Part shown: positions 19,696 to 29,595 of the stretch, piece after piece | Layout: each line of letters starts with the position of its first letter | How positions within the stretch are numbered: position 1 is the stretch's first letter | Source: Olsenella urininfantis | GTDB taxonomy: Bacteria > Actinomycetota > Coriobacteriia > Coriobacteriales > Atopobiaceae | Direction: 5' to 3' | Assembly: GCF_900155635.1 (NCBI RefSeq) | Contig: NZ_LT732540.1 | Span: forward strand, 375,930-439,549 | DNA length: 63,620 nt | Translations under genes and position numbers: made by a program | Notes under the pieces: generated by a model | The model's database searches: none | Seen by the model: the letters and a program-made list of their open reading frames with translations, nothing else | What the model was told of the DNA's origin: nothing

Positions 19696-19920
19696 GCTAC
19701 CCCCAGTTTCGTCGCGCCCTCGGGCGCCATGCTGCTGTTGCGCGCGTCGCGCGCGGCCCGTACCGCAACTTACACTACCTGCCCATTGTTAAGCGGGCGT
19801 GAACGCCACACAAGATGAAAATTCACGACTTGCCCCTGCAGGCCCCAAATTGCCGAGACAAAATGATATTGATGAACTAACATAATCGCATCGGGTTTCA
19901 CCTTTATGAGAGGGGAAGGC

Positions 19921-21345
19921 ATGGAAGAGAAGAGCGAGCAGGTCAAGGATGCCATGACGGTGGCCGTCGTGGGGTGCACCCATGCGGGCACCTTCGCCGC
20001 GAAGTCGATTCTGGCCCAACATCCCGATTGGGACGTCCACGTCTTCGAGCGCAACGACACCCTGTCCTTCCTCTCCTGCGGCATCGCGCTATGGGTGGGC
20101 AACCACGTGTCCGATCCCAGGCGCATGTTCTACTCCTCTCCCGAGGAGCTTTCCTCCCTGGGCGCGCACATGCACATGCGCACCGACGTCACCTCGGTTG
20201 ACCTCGTGGGCAAGGACCTCAGCTACCGCAGCCTGCAGACGGGAGAGGAGAAGGTCCTCTCCTTCGACAAGATCGTGGTGACCACCGGCTCCAAGCCTGC
20301 GCTGCCTCCCATTCCCGGCCTGGCAGAGGGGCTTGGGGGAGGGCGCGTCCTGCGCTGCAAGAACTGGGATGACGGAAAGCTGATCAAGGAGAAGATGGCC
20401 GGCGCCAAGTCCGTGGCCGTGGTCGGCGCCGGCTACATCGGCGCCGAGCTCGCCGAGCAGGTCTCGCTCATGGGGGCCAAGGTCACGCTCATCGATGGCC
20501 TTGAGCGCGCCCTGGCCAAGAACTTCGACGAGGGAATCACCAGCCTGGTGGAGGAGGACTACCGCTCCCATGGCGTGGAGCTTGCCTTGGGCCAGATGGT
20601 CGAGGGTATCGAGGCGGACGAGGAGGGCGTCACCGTCACCTCCGGTGGCGTCAGGAGGCGCGTGGAGTACCTCATCATGGCCGCCGGCTTCCTGCCCCGA
20701 ACCGACCTCTTCTCAGGCAAGCTGGACATGCTCCCCAACGGTGCCATCAAGGTTGACCCCTATATGCGAGCGACCCTGTTGGACGAGAAGGGCGAGCCGT
20801 GCGGCGAGCCCAGCCAGGACGTCCTTGCCGCGGGCGACTCCGCCACCGTCCTCTACAACCCCACGGGCAAGGCGGACTACATTCCCCTGGCTACCAATGC
20901 GGTGAGGCAGGGCCTGCTGGTGGGTGCGAACATCGTCTGTCCCACCCAGGCATACCTGGGCACTCAGGCAAGCTCGGCGGTGCAGCTCTACGATCTCTCG
21001 CTGGCTGCCTGCGGCCTGACCGTGGCCGGCGGCAAGGCGCGTGGCATCGAGCTGGCGTCAACCACGCTCGTTCAGGACTTCCGCCCTGACTTCATGCTCA
21101 CCACCGAGCCCGTGACCTGCATCCTCACCTGGGACCCCCAGACGCGCGAGGTCAAGGGAGCGCAGTTCGCCTGCAGGCACGACGTGTCTCAGGCGGCCAA
21201 CGCCGTCTCCATCGCCATCCACAACCACAACACCATCGACCAGCTGGCAAGCTTCGACTTCTTCTTCCAGCCCAACTTCTGCCAGCCCGTCAACTACCTG
21301 GGCGCCGTTGCCATGAAGGCCGTCGCGGAGAACCCTGTGGCCTAG
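19921..21345 (+). CDS. nox: NADH oxidase / CoA-disulfide reductase family flavoprotein
   Basis: The 474-residue flavoprotein has an N-terminal FAD Rossmann motif (VAVVGCTHAG), the redox-active C53 in SFLSCGIALW, an NAD site (VAVVGAGYIGAELAEQ) and the C-terminal dimer domain. The single active Cys fits water-forming NADH oxidases, which remove oxygen and recycle NAD+ in anaerobes; CoA-disulfide or polysulfide reductase is the alternative. I chose the ATG at 19921 because GAGAGGGGAAGG precedes it; the ATG at 19906 does not have one. Confidence 0.85.
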   Translation: MEEKSEQVKDAMTVAVVGCTHAGTFAAKSILAQHPDWDVHVFERNDTLSFLSCGIALWVGNHVSDPRRMFYSSPEELSSLGAHMHMRTDVTSVDLVGKDLSYRSLQTGEEKVLSFDKIVVTTGSKPALPPIPGLAEGLGGGRVLRCKNWDDGKLIKEKMAGAKSVAVVGAGYIGAELAEQVSLMGAKVTLIDGLERALAKNFDEGITSLVEEDYRSHGVELALGQMVEGIEADEEGVTVTSGGVRRRVEYLIMAAGFLPRTDLFSGKLDMLPNGAIKVDPYMRATLLDEKGEPCGEPSQDVLAAGDSATVLYNPTGKADYIPLATNAVRQGLLVGANIVCPTQAYLGTQASSAVQLYDLSLAACGLTVAGGKARGIELASTTLVQDFRPDFMLTTEPVTCILTWDPQTREVKGAQFACRHDVSQAANAVSIAIHNHNTIDQLASFDFFFQPNFCQPVNYLGAVAMKAVAENPVA

Positions 21346-21464
21346 GCATCTGTGGCTTTCGCGCCGTGCCCACTGCGGGGGCACCTGTCTGGCTACGGCC
21401 ATTCGGGTGCCCCCGCTACAATTGTCCTCAGTACACGAAGCGCTACAGATGGGGATGCACAAAC

Positions 21465-24155
21465 ATGCCTGAACTCGACTCCAAGCCCGCCGACGCCCGT
21501 CGCTCCATCGCCGTCATCGACGGCAACTCACTGATGCATCGCGCCTTTCACGCCATCCGTCAGCCCATGAGCGCCCCCGACGGCCGCGCCACCAACGCGC
21601 TCTTCGGCTTCTTCAACATGCTCATCAAGTTCGTGGAGAGCTTCCAGCCCGACGGCGTCATCTGCGCCTTCGACAAGGGCAGGCCCCAGGTGCGCATGGA
21701 CATGCTGCCCCAGTACAAGGCCCAGCGCCCTCCCATGGACCCTGACCTGCACGAGCAGTTCCCCATGGTCAAGGAGCTTCTGCGCGCGATGGACGTCCCC
21801 GTGGTGGAGCTTGCCGGCTGGGAGGGCGACGACATCCTGGGCACCCTGGCGCGTCGCGGCGAGGAGGCGGGCTACGAGATGCTCCTGGTCACGGGGGACC
21901 GCGACATGTACCAGCTTGCGACCCAGAACGTGAAGATCGTCTCCACTAGGAAGGGCACCTCGGACGTGGCCGTCATGACGCCCGAGAGCGTGGACGACCT
22001 CTACCACGGCATCACGCCCGAGCTCGTGCCCGACTTCTACGGCCTCAAGGGGGACTCGTCGGACAACATCCCCGGCGTGCCCGGCATCGGTCCCAAGAAG
22101 GCGTCCGCACTCATCGTCCAGTACGGCTCCCTGGACGAGGTCATCGCCCATGCGGACGAGGTGAAGGGCAAGATGGGGGAGAGCCTGCGCGCCCACATCG
22201 ACGACGCCCTCCTCAGCCGCAGGGTTGCCACCATTCGCACGGACGCGCCGCTGGATGTGGACCTGGAAAGCGCCAGCTTCCCCACCTTCGACCCGGCAGA
22301 GGTGAGTGCCGCCTTTGGCAGCCTGGGCTTCACGGGCATGACGGCGCGCATCCTGAAGCTTGCGGGCGCACATGCCTCGGCTGATGGGGGGCAGCTTCGA
22401 CCCGAGCTTCCAGAGCTGCTTGCCGCCGAGAGGGCCGATGCCCTTCTCACGTCTGCCATCGAGGCTGCCAGCTGGGTCTCTGGGGTGCTGGAGCCCGTGT
22501 CGCAGAAGCGCGGCCAGGCATCGCTCTTCGAGGGGAGCCCGGCACCTGCCGTCTGGCTCTGCTTCGAGGAGGGGGTCGTGAGGCTTGAGGGCGATCCTGC
22601 CTCGGCAGCGGTTCTGCGCCTTGCAGAGGAAGGGCGCCTGGTCTCGCCCGACCTCAAGGCGCTTCTGCACCTGGTCTTTCCCATGGACTCCGCAGACCCT
22701 GCGCCCCTGGACCTCGAATCCCTTGACAGCGAGAGGATCTTCGACCTGAGCGTGGCGGCCTACCTGCTGGAAAGCGACCGCAGCTCCTATGATCCCGCGG
22801 GCCTTGCCAGCGACCGGCTGGGCGTGGTGGCCGGCAAGGCGAGCGACGAGCTCCCCCAGGCAGCCATTGACTGCTGGCTTGCGCGCGAGCTGAGGGGCGA
22901 CCTTGCGAGGGCGATGGCGGACGAGGGCGCAGACCAGCTCTTCTCCATGCTTGAGATGCCCCTGCTCAAGGTATTGCTTGCCATGGAGCGCTGCGGGCTT
23001 CATGTGGACGAGGCGGTGCTGCGCGAGCAGTCCGCGGACCTTGGCGCGGAGATCGACGCCATGGTCTCCATGATCAAGGCCGAGGCGGGGGAGGAGTTCA
23101 ACCTGGACTCCCCCCAGCAGCTCTCGCACATCCTCTTCGACGTGTGGGGCCTCTCGACCTTTGGCCTGAAGAAGACCAAGAAGGGCTTCTACTCCACCAA
23201 CGCCAAGACGCTGGAGGACCTTGCCTCGCGGGACGACCGTGTGCGCGCCGTGCTGGACTACCGGGAGCGGGCCAAGATAAAGAGCACCTACCTTGACGCG
23301 CTGCCGGCGGACGTTCGCCGCGACGGTCGCATTCACACCACGCTTAACCAGGCCGTTGCCGCAACGGGGCGCCTCTCGAGCTCGGACCCCAACCTGCAGA
23401 ACATCCCCACCCGCTCCGAGCTGGGGCATCGCGTCCGCACCGCATTCACGGTGCCCGAGGGCTCGGTGTTCCTCGCCTGCGACTACTCCCAGATCGAGCT
23501 CAGGCTGCTGGCCCACCTCTCGGCCGACGAGCATCTGGTGGGGGCCTTCAACTCCGGTGCGGACTTCCATGCCGCCACGGCCGCGCGCGTCTTCGGCGTG
23601 CCGGTCGAGGAGGTGACGCCCGCCCTGCGCAGCCGCGCCAAGGCCGTCAACTTCGGGATCGTCTACGGCCAGCAGGCCTTTGGGCTGGCAAGCTCCCTCA
23701 AGATACCGCGCGGCGAGGCCCAGGAGATGATCGACCGCTACTTCGAGGCCTACCCTGGCGTCCGTGCCTACCTCGACTTCTGTGTGGAGCAGGCCCGCCA
23801 GAAGGGCTACACCGCCACCATGTACGGGAGGCGCCGCCACACCGCCGACATTACGAGCCGCAACTTCCAGCTGCGCAGCTTTGCCGAGAGAACCGCAATG
23901 AACCATCCCATGCAGGGCAGCGCCGCGGACATCATCAAGATCGCGATGATCAGCGTCGCGGAGCGCCTGCGCGAGGAGGGCCTGCGCTCCAAGCTCGTGC
24001 TACAGATTCACGACGAGCTGGACTTCGAGGTCCCCGAGGACGAGATAGGGGCGCTCTCGCAGCTGGTCAAGGAGACCATGGAGGGCGTGGTCCAGCTGCG
24101 GGTCCCGCTGATAGCGGACGTCTCGTATGGTGCCAACTGGGCGGAGGCGAAGTAG
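21465..24155 (+). CDS. polA: DNA polymerase I
   Basis: The 896 residues contain an N-terminal 5'-3' flap exonuclease (about 15-300, with YKAQRPPMD), a central region and a C-terminal polymerase. Motif A is DYSQIELR with D673, motif B is [14 protein letters not shown] and motif C is [10 protein letters not shown] with D850. The central 3'-5' exonuclease region lacks the DxE motif, so proofreading is probably absent, as in many Gram-positive Pol I enzymes. I chose the ATG at 21465, as the protein family begins near there. The stop overlaps the rnhA start by one base. Confidence 0.96.
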   Translation: MPELDSKPADARRSIAVIDGNSLMHRAFHAIRQPMSAPDGRATNALFGFFNMLIKFVESFQPDGVICAFDKGRPQVRMDMLPQYKAQRPPMDPDLHEQFPMVKELLRAMDVPVVELAGWEGDDILGTLARRGEEAGYEMLLVTGDRDMYQLATQNVKIVSTRKGTSDVAVMTPESVDDLYHGITPELVPDFYGLKGDSSDNIPGVPGIGPKKASALIVQYGSLDEVIAHADEVKGKMGESLRAHIDDALLSRRVATIRTDAPLDVDLESASFPTFDPAEVSAAFGSLGFTGMTARILKLAGAHASADGGQLRPELPELLAAERADALLTSAIEAASWVSGVLEPVSQKRGQASLFEGSPAPAVWLCFEEGVVRLEGDPASAAVLRLAEEGRLVSPDLKALLHLVFPMDSADPAPLDLESLDSERIFDLSVAAYLLESDRSSYDPAGLASDRLGVVAGKASDELPQAAIDCWLARELRGDLARAMADEGADQLFSMLEMPLLKVLLAMERCGLHVDEAVLREQSADLGAEIDAMVSMIKAEAGEEFNLDSPQQLSHILFDVWGLSTFGLKKTKKGFYSTNAKTLEDLASRDDRVRAVLDYRERAKIKSTYLDALPADVRRDGRIHTTLNQAVAATGRLSSSDPNLQNIPTRSELGHRVRTAFTVPEGSVFLACDYSQIELRLLAHLSADEHLVGAFNSGADFHAATAARVFGVPVEEVTPALRSRAKAVNFGIVYGQQAFGLASSLKIPRGEAQEMIDRYFEAYPGVRAYLDFCVEQARQKGYTATMYGRRRHTADITSRNFQLRSFAERTAMNHPMQGSAADIIKIAMISVAERLREEGLRSKLVLQIHDELDFEVPEDEIGALSQLVKETMEGVVQLRVPLIADVSYGANWAEAK

Positions 24156-24730
24156 TGGCAAGCTTCGAGGAATTTGCCCGAGAGCATGAGGGGCTGACGC
24201 ACGCGGCGTCCGCGCCGTCCGGCAGCGGGGCTGTCGAGAAGCCTCTCATGCACGTGGTGCTCTGGACGGACGGCTCCTCTCGGGGAAACCCGGGACCTGG
24301 CGGCTACGGAGCGGTGCTCAGCTACGTCGACCCTGCGGGCAAGGTCCATACCAGGGAGCTCTCGCAGGGCTTCGCCCGCACCACCAACAACCGCATGGAG
24401 CTCCTTGCCGTGATCGCGGGGCTAGAGCAGCTCAGGCGGCCCTGCGAGGTCGAGATTCATTCGGACTCCCAGTACGTGGTCAACGCCTTCGAGAAGGGCT
24501 GGGTCTGGGGCTGGCTCAAGAAGGGCTGGAAGACGGCCAGCAAGCAGCCTGTCAAGAACCCCGACCTCTGGAAGCGCCTGCTGCGTGCGGGCAAGCCGCA
24601 CAGGCTGAGCTGGCACTGGGTGAAGGGACACGCCGGGACCGCGCTCAACGAGCGCTGCGACGAGCTTGCCACCTCCGCTGCGGATGGACTTGCGGGCGCG
24701 CTTCTCGAGGACGTGGGTTTCGAGGGCTAG
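24155..24730 (+). CDS. rnhA: Ribonuclease HI
   Basis: RNase HI cuts RNA in RNA-DNA hybrids. The catalytic core runs from about residue 32 to 180, with D39 ([15 protein letters not shown]), Glu in NNRMELLAV, Asp in HSDSQYVV and the late Asp in NERCDELA. A leader of about 30 residues precedes the core. The GTG start at 24155 shares a base with the polA stop (TAGTG), so both are translated from one mRNA; an internal ATG at 24248 is an alternative start. No U-tract terminator follows; a hairpin array begins 19 bases after the stop. Confidence 0.93.
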   Translation: MASFEEFAREHEGLTHAASAPSGSGAVEKPLMHVVLWTDGSSRGNPGPGGYGAVLSYVDPAGKVHTRELSQGFARTTNNRMELLAVIAGLEQLRRPCEVEIHSDSQYVVNAFEKGWVWGWLKKGWKTASKQPVKNPDLWKRLLRAGKPHRLSWHWVKGHAGTALNERCDELATSAADGLAGALLEDVGFEG

Positions 24731-24749
24731 CAGTGGCCTTCCGGCCGCC

Positions 24750-24911
24750 GGTGGGCAGACATGCACCTTTTCGGCCGGTAAGGGCCTTCGAGCGCGCATT
24801 GACCAACCCTGGGAGGGCGAAACGGTGGGCGAACGCGCAGCTCTCGACCTGTGACCAGCAGAAGATGCGCATTGACCCACCCACAGCGGCCCCAGCGGTG
24901 GGTGAGCGCCC
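24750..24911. repeat. Palindrome array 1 (73-bp period) after rnhA
   Basis: There are two full interrupted palindromes. Unit A has arms 24794-24808 and 24824-24838; unit B has arms 24867-24881 and 24897-24911. Their centres are exactly 73 bp apart. The left arm is GCGCATTGACCCACC (one change in A) and the right arm is close to its complement. A lone right arm, GGTGGGCAGACATGC (24750-24764), sits where a third unit would fall if its left half were cut off by the rnhA end. Spacers are 28-29 bp. Nothing else is seen in the 265-base gap 24731-24995. Confidence 0.8.
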
Positions 24912-24995
24912 GAACCCGAGGCTCCAGCCACCAAAAGGGTATAGTTAGCCATGGGTAAAATGCCCATTACGTTGATGCCGACGGAAGGCCACGAG

Positions 24996-25376
24996 ATGCT
25001 TGCAAACGTGATCATCCTGTCAATTGTGGCGCTGCTGCTCGCAGTGGGCGTGAGACGCGCCGTTGGTACGGCGACAGGAAGGCGTGACTGCTGCTCGGGA
25101 GACGCCATGCCCAGGGGCAAGGGCTTCAGGCCGGTCCGCATAGCGGATGCGGACGAGAGCCACTATCCCTACCAGGCGAGCCTGCTCATCTCGGGAATGA
25201 GCTGCGAGCGCTGTGCGAGAAACGTGGCCAACGCGCTGAACAGCCTGGAAGGCCACTGGGCGAGGGTGGACCTGGACGGGCGCGTGGCGCATGTGCTCTC
25301 GAAGGAGCCCATAGACCTCGACGCCTGCACGGAGAAGGTCCTTGAGGCGGGCTATCGCGTCATTGGGACCAGCTAG
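24996..25376 (+). CDS. Membrane-anchored HMA-domain metal-binding protein
   Basis: The 126-residue protein has one N-terminal membrane segment (about 5-22), a short loop with RRDCCSGD, and a C-terminal heavy-metal-associated domain with GMSCERC (about residues 65-71). The N-terminal part resembles the small Cys-rich protein at 24-233, so it looks like a FeoB-associated-type anchor joined to a CopZ-type domain. It may hold copper or another soft metal at the membrane. I chose the ATG at 24996, seven bases after GGAAGG; upstream ATGs at 24951 and 24960 lack such a site. Confidence 0.7.
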   Translation: MLANVIILSIVALLLAVGVRRAVGTATGRRDCCSGDAMPRGKGFRPVRIADADESHYPYQASLLISGMSCERCARNVANALNSLEGHWARVDLDGRVAHVLSKEPIDLDACTEKVLEAGYRVIGTS

Positions 25377-25576
25377 AGTCCCAGAAGCGTGCGGACGGCA
25401 ACAAGTAGCAGGCAGATGGCGGCAAGCCAGACGACGGCGGCAAGCAGCTGCACCAGGCAGCCGCGCCTGCGCCTGGGGCTGCCTCCTTTCGAGGTGGGTC
25501 CGGACGACTCGACGTCCTCCCACCACAGGGGGCCCTCGAAGGGCTTGTTGGGTTCCCTCCAGTTGTCACGTCGCAT
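25373..25576 (-). CDS. Small membrane protein of unknown function
   Basis: The 67 residues start with a polar N-terminus (MRRDNWREPNKPFEG, then LWWEDVE) and end in one hydrophobic segment (about 45-65) after a basic stretch (SPRRRRG), as in a tail-anchored protein. I do not recognise a family. It starts 21 bases after the cysteine desulfidase stop and is probably cotranscribed with it. The start ATG has a GGGGGG stretch upstream; a GTG five codons earlier is possible. Its end overlaps the convergent HMA gene by 4 bp. Confidence 0.55.
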   Translation of the reverse strand: MRRDNWREPNKPFEGPLWWEDVESSGPTSKGGSPRRRRGCLVQLLAAVVWLAAICLLLVAVRTLLGL

Positions 25577-25597
25577 CCTGCCACCCCCCACGGGCCG

Positions 25598-26914
25598 CTA
25601 GCTGCCCGAGACGTCAGTCTTGCCGATCATGATGTTCAAGATCTCCACGTCCGTGGGGTGCATGCCCACCCTGCCCACGTAGCCCATGGAGCGGATGGTC
25701 TCCTCGGCGTTCTTGCCCACGAGACCGTCCCCGGCAAGGAAGTTGTCGTCCGCCAGGGCCATGTCGCAGCCGAGGATGGCGGCGTCCACCGCTGCGCATA
25801 TCTTGGCCGCGCATGAGGGCTTGGCCCCGTCGCACACGATGCCGCCCACGTTGGCCAGGGTGTTCACGATGGTCGCCTCGTACTGGGCGAAGGAGCCGCC
25901 GCGCAGGTAGCAGATGCCCGCGCCTGCTCCGCAGGAGGCGGAGACGGCCCCGCAGAAGGCGGAGAGCTCGCCAATGAAATACTTCACGTGCACGGCAGTG
26001 AGGTCCGAGAGGACCACGGCCCTGACCAGCTCCTCGTGGCCTGCCCAGAGCTCATGCGCGTATTCGAGGACGGGCTGCGAGCAGGTGATGCCCTGGTTGC
26101 CGCTGCCACAGCAGATCATCACGGGCAAGGGGCAGCCGCTCATGCGGGCGTCGGACCCCGCCGCCGCGGAGGCGCGTGCCTTGCATGAGATGTCGTTGGG
26201 GCGACTGGCTAGGAGAGTCGAGCCAATGTTGGCGCCCCACCTGCCCGTGAGCCCCTCGTTGGAGATGGTCTGGTTGAGCTCAATCTGGCGGCTGATGAGC
26301 TCGTCCACGTCAGCCAGGTCGAGCTCGCGGGCGAACTCCCACACGGAGGCAAGGCTGATGGCCGAGCGGTCGGCAGCGGAGCCCGCGTCCGCCGCGGCAC
26401 TGGCGGGGGAGGGGCAGGCCGAGATTCCTGCCACCGTGGTTGCCACGCCGTCTCGGGTGAGCTCGCACACGTTGGTGTGACGCTCTTCGATGCAGGCCAC
26501 GCCGTCGTGTCCCGACGCGTGAGCGACGACGCGGACGTAGAGGTTGGGGACGTCCTCGGCGAGCTCGACGTTGCAGAATCCCTCCTGGCCGAGAAGGGAG
26601 ACGACCTTCCCTATGTGCTCGGGTCGCACCGACTGGAGCACCTCGAGGGCGGCGTCTGGCCTGCCTCCAACGGCGCCCAGCGTGGCCGCGGCCTCTATGC
26701 CGCGCAGGCCGCCCGAGTTGGGGACGGTCACGCTCTTCACGTTCTTGATGATGTTTCCGCTGCAGCGGACCTCAAGGCGCTGGGGGAGCTCCCCCAGCGC
26801 CGCCGCGGCCAGGGAGGCGGCCAGGGCAACCGCGATGGGCTCGGTGCAGCCGAGCGCGCAGACGAGCTCCTCGCGCAGTATCTGCAGGTGGTTCTCATAT
26901 TCGGCGGTCGTCAT
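25598..26914 (-). CDS. cyuA: L-cysteine desulfidase / serine dehydratase-like (CyuA, UPF0597 family)
   Basis: This 438-residue protein begins with the family signature LVCALGCTEPIAVALA and has the later conserved Cys residues expected to hold a 4Fe-4S cluster (CCGSGNQGI and GGIVCDGAKPSCAAKI). Relatives break L-cysteine into pyruvate, ammonia and sulfide in anaerobes. The ATG at 26914 follows GAGGAG; the frame open upstream has no ribosome site. This would supply ammonia and pyruvate in an amino-acid fermenter. Confidence 0.85.
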   Translation of the reverse strand: MTTAEYENHLQILREELVCALGCTEPIAVALAASLAAAALGELPQRLEVRCSGNIIKNVKSVTVPNSGGLRGIEAAATLGAVGGRPDAALEVLQSVRPEHIGKVVSLLGQEGFCNVELAEDVPNLYVRVVAHASGHDGVACIEERHTNVCELTRDGVATTVAGISACPSPASAAADAGSAADRSAISLASVWEFARELDLADVDELISRQIELNQTISNEGLTGRWGANIGSTLLASRPNDISCKARASAAAGSDARMSGCPLPVMICCGSGNQGITCSQPVLEYAHELWAGHEELVRAVVLSDLTAVHVKYFIGELSAFCGAVSASCGAGAGICYLRGGSFAQYEATIVNTLANVGGIVCDGAKPSCAAKICAAVDAAILGCDMALADDNFLAGDGLVGKNAEETIRSMGYVGRVGMHPTDVEILNIMIGKTDVSGS

Positions 26915-27068
26915 GGGCACTCCTCGGAACGCGTTGGCATACTGGCGTGATTCTAGCGCTTCGGGATTTCGCCCCGCCCTCTCGGCCCCTTTTGACGCGC
27001 TCGGCATAAAGCCGCGCGGCGCTTGAGTAGATTTCTCCACAAAAGGGGTTCTATCCTGCGCATGAGCC

Positions 27069-27098
27069 TTGAAATTAGGAGCAGAGAACGGCTATTCT
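27069..27098 (+). promoter_or_regulatory. Candidate rpsA promoter
   Basis: TTGAAA (27069-27074) and TATTCT (27093-27098) are separated by 18 bases, a good housekeeping sigma fit. It leaves a leader of roughly 140 bases before the TTG start, long enough for autoregulation by S1. The rest of the 329-base gap 26915-27243 shows nothing I can name. Confidence 0.5.
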
Positions 27099-27243
27099 GT
27101 CAAATGCATGGTTATGATGGCCGTGCAACTGTATCTGTCGGCCCCCGAGAGCATGTAAGTTTCCAATTGCGCGACGCCTTTGCCGAGCGCCCTAGGCAGC
27201 GATCATGTAGATCGGGGCCCCGTTTTTCGAAAGGGGTCCACCT

Positions 27244-28455
27244 TTGAGTGAGATTCAAAACTCGTCCATCTTCTCCCTGGATGACGTGTCGGACGAGGAG
27301 ATGAACAGCCTCATCGACGGTACCATCACCGATTTCGATGAGGGCGATCTGGTGACGGGCACCGTCGTCAAGATCGAGCACGATGAGGTTCTGCTGGACA
27401 TCGGATTCAAGAGCGAGGGCGTCATTCCCTCCCGCGAGCTCTCCATCCGCAAGGACATCAACCCCGAGGAGGTCGTTGCCCTCGGCGACACCATCGAGGC
27501 CCTCGTCCTGCAGAAGGAGGACAAGGAGGGTCGCCTGATCCTCTCCAAGAAGCGTGCCGAGTACGAGCGCGCCTGGAACCGCATCGAGGAGAAGTTCAAC
27601 GCCGGCGAGAACGTCGAAGGCGAGGTCATCGAGGTCGTCAAGGGTGGTCTCATCCTCGACATCGGCCTGCGCGGCTTCCTGCCCGCTTCCCTCGTTGACC
27701 TCCGTCGTGTCAAGGACCTTGGCGCCTACATGGGCACCCGCATCGAGGCCCGCGTCATCGAGATGGACCGCAACCGCAACAACGTCGTCCTCTCCCGTCG
27801 CATCGTGCTCGAGGAGGCCCGCAAGGCCGAGCGCTCGGAGATCCTCTCCAAGCTCCAGCCCGGCATGCGCCTCAAGGGTGCCGTCTCCTCCATCGTGGAC
27901 TTCGGCGCCTTCGTGGACCTGGGCGGCATCGATGGCCTGATCCACATCTCCGAGCTCTCCTGGAACCACGTGAACCATCCCTCCGAGGTCGTCAAGGTCG
28001 GCCAGGAGGTCGAGGTTCAGGTGCTGGACGTGGACCTCAACCGCGAGCGCATCTCCCTTGGTCTCAAGCAGACCACCGAGGACCCCTGGCGCACCCTCGT
28101 CAAGAAGTACCCCGTGGGCGCCATCGTCGAGGGCACCGTCACCAAGCTCGTCACCTTCGGCTCCTTCGTTGACCTTGGTGATGGCGTGGAGGGCCTGGTG
28201 CACATCTCCGAGATGGCCAAGCAGCACGTCGACGCTCCCGCACAGGTCTGCGCCGTGGGCGACACCGTCCAGGTGAAGGTCATGGAGATTGACCTCGATC
28301 GTCGTCGCATCTCCCTTTCCATGAAGGCCGCCGCTGAGACGCTGGGCGTCGAGGTTGAGGTCAAGCCCCTGGACAAGCCCGAGGAGGAGGTCTCCGCGGA
28401 GCAGCCCGAGGAGATCGTCGAGGATGCCGAGGTCGCAGAGGCCTCCGAGGAGTAG
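27244..28455 (+). CDS. rpsA: 30S ribosomal protein S1
   Basis: Four tandem S1 RNA-binding domains are visible in 403 residues (about 32-100, 118-183, 204-272, 289-358), followed by an acidic tail rich in Glu and Val. This is the actinobacterial and Gram-positive form, shorter than the six-domain enterobacterial one. The start is TTG at 27244, with AAAGGGG upstream, and yields MSEIQNSSIF. Codon use is strongly biased, as in highly expressed genes. A strong terminator follows. Confidence 0.95.
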   Translation: MSEIQNSSIFSLDDVSDEEMNSLIDGTITDFDEGDLVTGTVVKIEHDEVLLDIGFKSEGVIPSRELSIRKDINPEEVVALGDTIEALVLQKEDKEGRLILSKKRAEYERAWNRIEEKFNAGENVEGEVIEVVKGGLILDIGLRGFLPASLVDLRRVKDLGAYMGTRIEARVIEMDRNRNNVVLSRRIVLEEARKAERSEILSKLQPGMRLKGAVSSIVDFGAFVDLGGIDGLIHISELSWNHVNHPSEVVKVGQEVEVQVLDVDLNRERISLGLKQTTEDPWRTLVKKYPVGAIVEGTVTKLVTFGSFVDLGDGVEGLVHISEMAKQHVDAPAQVCAVGDTVQVKVMEIDLDRRRISLSMKAAAETLGVEVEVKPLDKPEEEVSAEQPEEIVEDAEVAEASEE

Positions 28456-28493
28456 CCTCGCACGGTTGCCCGAAACCAGCCTCAGATGATTGG

Positions 28494-28526
28494 GGGCCCG
28501 GAAGCATGGCTTCCGGGCCCTTTTTT
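28494..28526 (+). terminator. Intrinsic terminator after rpsA
   Basis: A perfect 12-bp stem (GGGCCCGGAAGC, 28494-28505, with 28509-28520), a 3-base loop and a T6 run make this the strongest terminator in the window after the one following uvrA. Confidence 0.92.
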
Positions 28527-28578
28527 GGCGAAAACACCTTTCCAGCTAATTTTTTCTGTTCGGTCGCCCCTATAGAGT

Positions 28579-28624
28579 GTTAACCTTAACTGACTTCGAA
28601 TTTGAAATACACGTCCGATTTCAA
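28579..28624 (+). promoter_or_regulatory. Candidate metalloregulator sites before the zinc-type ABC operon
   Basis: Two inverted repeats lie just upstream of the metal-binding lipoprotein gene: GTTAA-CC-TTAAC (28579-28590) and TTGAAAT-N9-ATTTCAA (28602-28624). A TATAGA box at 28571-28576 could be the -10 element. Either repeat could be bound by a Zur-, AdcR- or DtxR-like repressor; the bases do not match any of their consensus sites well enough to choose. Confidence 0.35.
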
Positions 28625-28653
28625 GTAAGGAAACGCAAGAGTAGGGAGCAGCA

Positions 28654-29595
28654 GTGCAGAAAAAGCAGTTGAGGACTTGCCTTGGCCTGGCGCTTTCGTG
28701 CGTCCTGGCCCTGACGATAGCGGCCTGCGGAAAGACCCAGGCGTCCCAGGCGCCTTCCGGGACGCCCGGCACGAGGCCCGTGGTATACGCCAGCTTCTTT
28801 CCGGTCAAGGACCTGACCGAGCGCATCGTGGGCGACAAGATGGAGGTCCGCAGCATCATCCAGGGCAACCAGGAGCCCCATGACTTCGAGCTGCAGACCA
28901 GCGACATGGCCAAGATCTCCCAGGCCGACCTCATCGTGTACAACGGGGCCGGCATGGAGGCCTTCATAGACGACCTCAAGGCGAGCGCCAAGAGCGACGA
29001 CAAGTTCCTTGACCTGTCCCAGGGACTGACCCTGCTGGAGGGCGCGGGAACCCTGGGTGACGACCACTCCAGCGTCAATCCGCACACCTGGCTCAGCGTG
29101 CGCAACGCCCAGCTCGAGCTCAAGAGCATCCTGGACAAGGTGTGCGAGGTAGACCCAGCAAACCGCGACTTCTACCAGGCCAACTACGAGACCGCCCTCG
29201 CTCAGTTCAAGGGGCTGGACGAGAAGTTCGAGCGCGAGCTCTCCCAGGTCCCCGCGGACAGGCGCTACTTCGTGGTGTCGCATGCCGCCTTCAACTACCT
29301 TGCGCATGACTACGGCCTGAGGCAGGTCGCGGTCACGGGCATCTCCCCCGAGGACGAGCCCTCCGCGAACCAGCTGAGCACCATCGCCGACTTCGTCAGG
29401 CAGCATGGCATCACCACCATCTTCTTCGAGGGAAAGGCGACGCCAAAGGTTGCCGAGACCCTCGCCAAGAACACGGGGACCAAGACCTCGACGCTCTACA
29501 CCATGGAGAGCCTCACCAGCGAGGAGCAGGAGCGTGGCTACCTGCAGCTCATGGAGGAGAACCTCGCCGCCCTGATGGGATCCTTCAATGGCTGA
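28654..29595 (+). CDS. znuA: Zinc/manganese ABC transporter substrate-binding lipoprotein
   Basis: This 313-residue cluster A-I binding protein starts with GTG and has a lipobox (LTIAACGK). Likely metal-ligand positions are His in EPHDFEL, His in NPHTWLS, His in VVSHAAF and the acidic residue in FFEGKATP. There is no long His-rich loop. It leads an operon with its ATPase, permease and a histidine-triad protein. That company favours zinc over manganese. The gene overlaps the ATPase gene by 8 bp. Confidence 0.87.
   Translation: MQKKQLRTCLGLALSCVLALTIAACGKTQASQAPSGTPGTRPVVYASFFPVKDLTERIVGDKMEVRSIIQGNQEPHDFELQTSDMAKISQADLIVYNGAGMEAFIDDLKASAKSDDKFLDLSQGLTLLEGAGTLGDDHSSVNPHTWLSVRNAQLELKSILDKVCEVDPANRDFYQANYETALAQFKGLDEKFERELSQVPADRRYFVVSHAAFNYLAHDYGLRQVAVTGISPEDEPSANQLSTIADFVRQHGITTIFFEGKATPKVAETLAKNTGTKTSTLYTMESLTSEEQERGYLQLMEENLAALMGSFNG

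Noticed and set aside
19696..19920. Rex operator before the NADH oxidase
   Set aside because: ATTGTTAAG and GTGAAC fragments are present but do not form the TTGTGAA-N4-TTCACAA dyad.
21528..23906. 792-codon open frame antisense to polA
   Set aside because: polA is certain on the other strand; the antisense translation is rich in His, Arg, Gly and Leu with no family features.
26915..27243. Riboswitch or attenuator in the rpsA leader
   Set aside because: The leader is long, but I could not find a conserved aptamer core or a terminator/antiterminator pair by eye.
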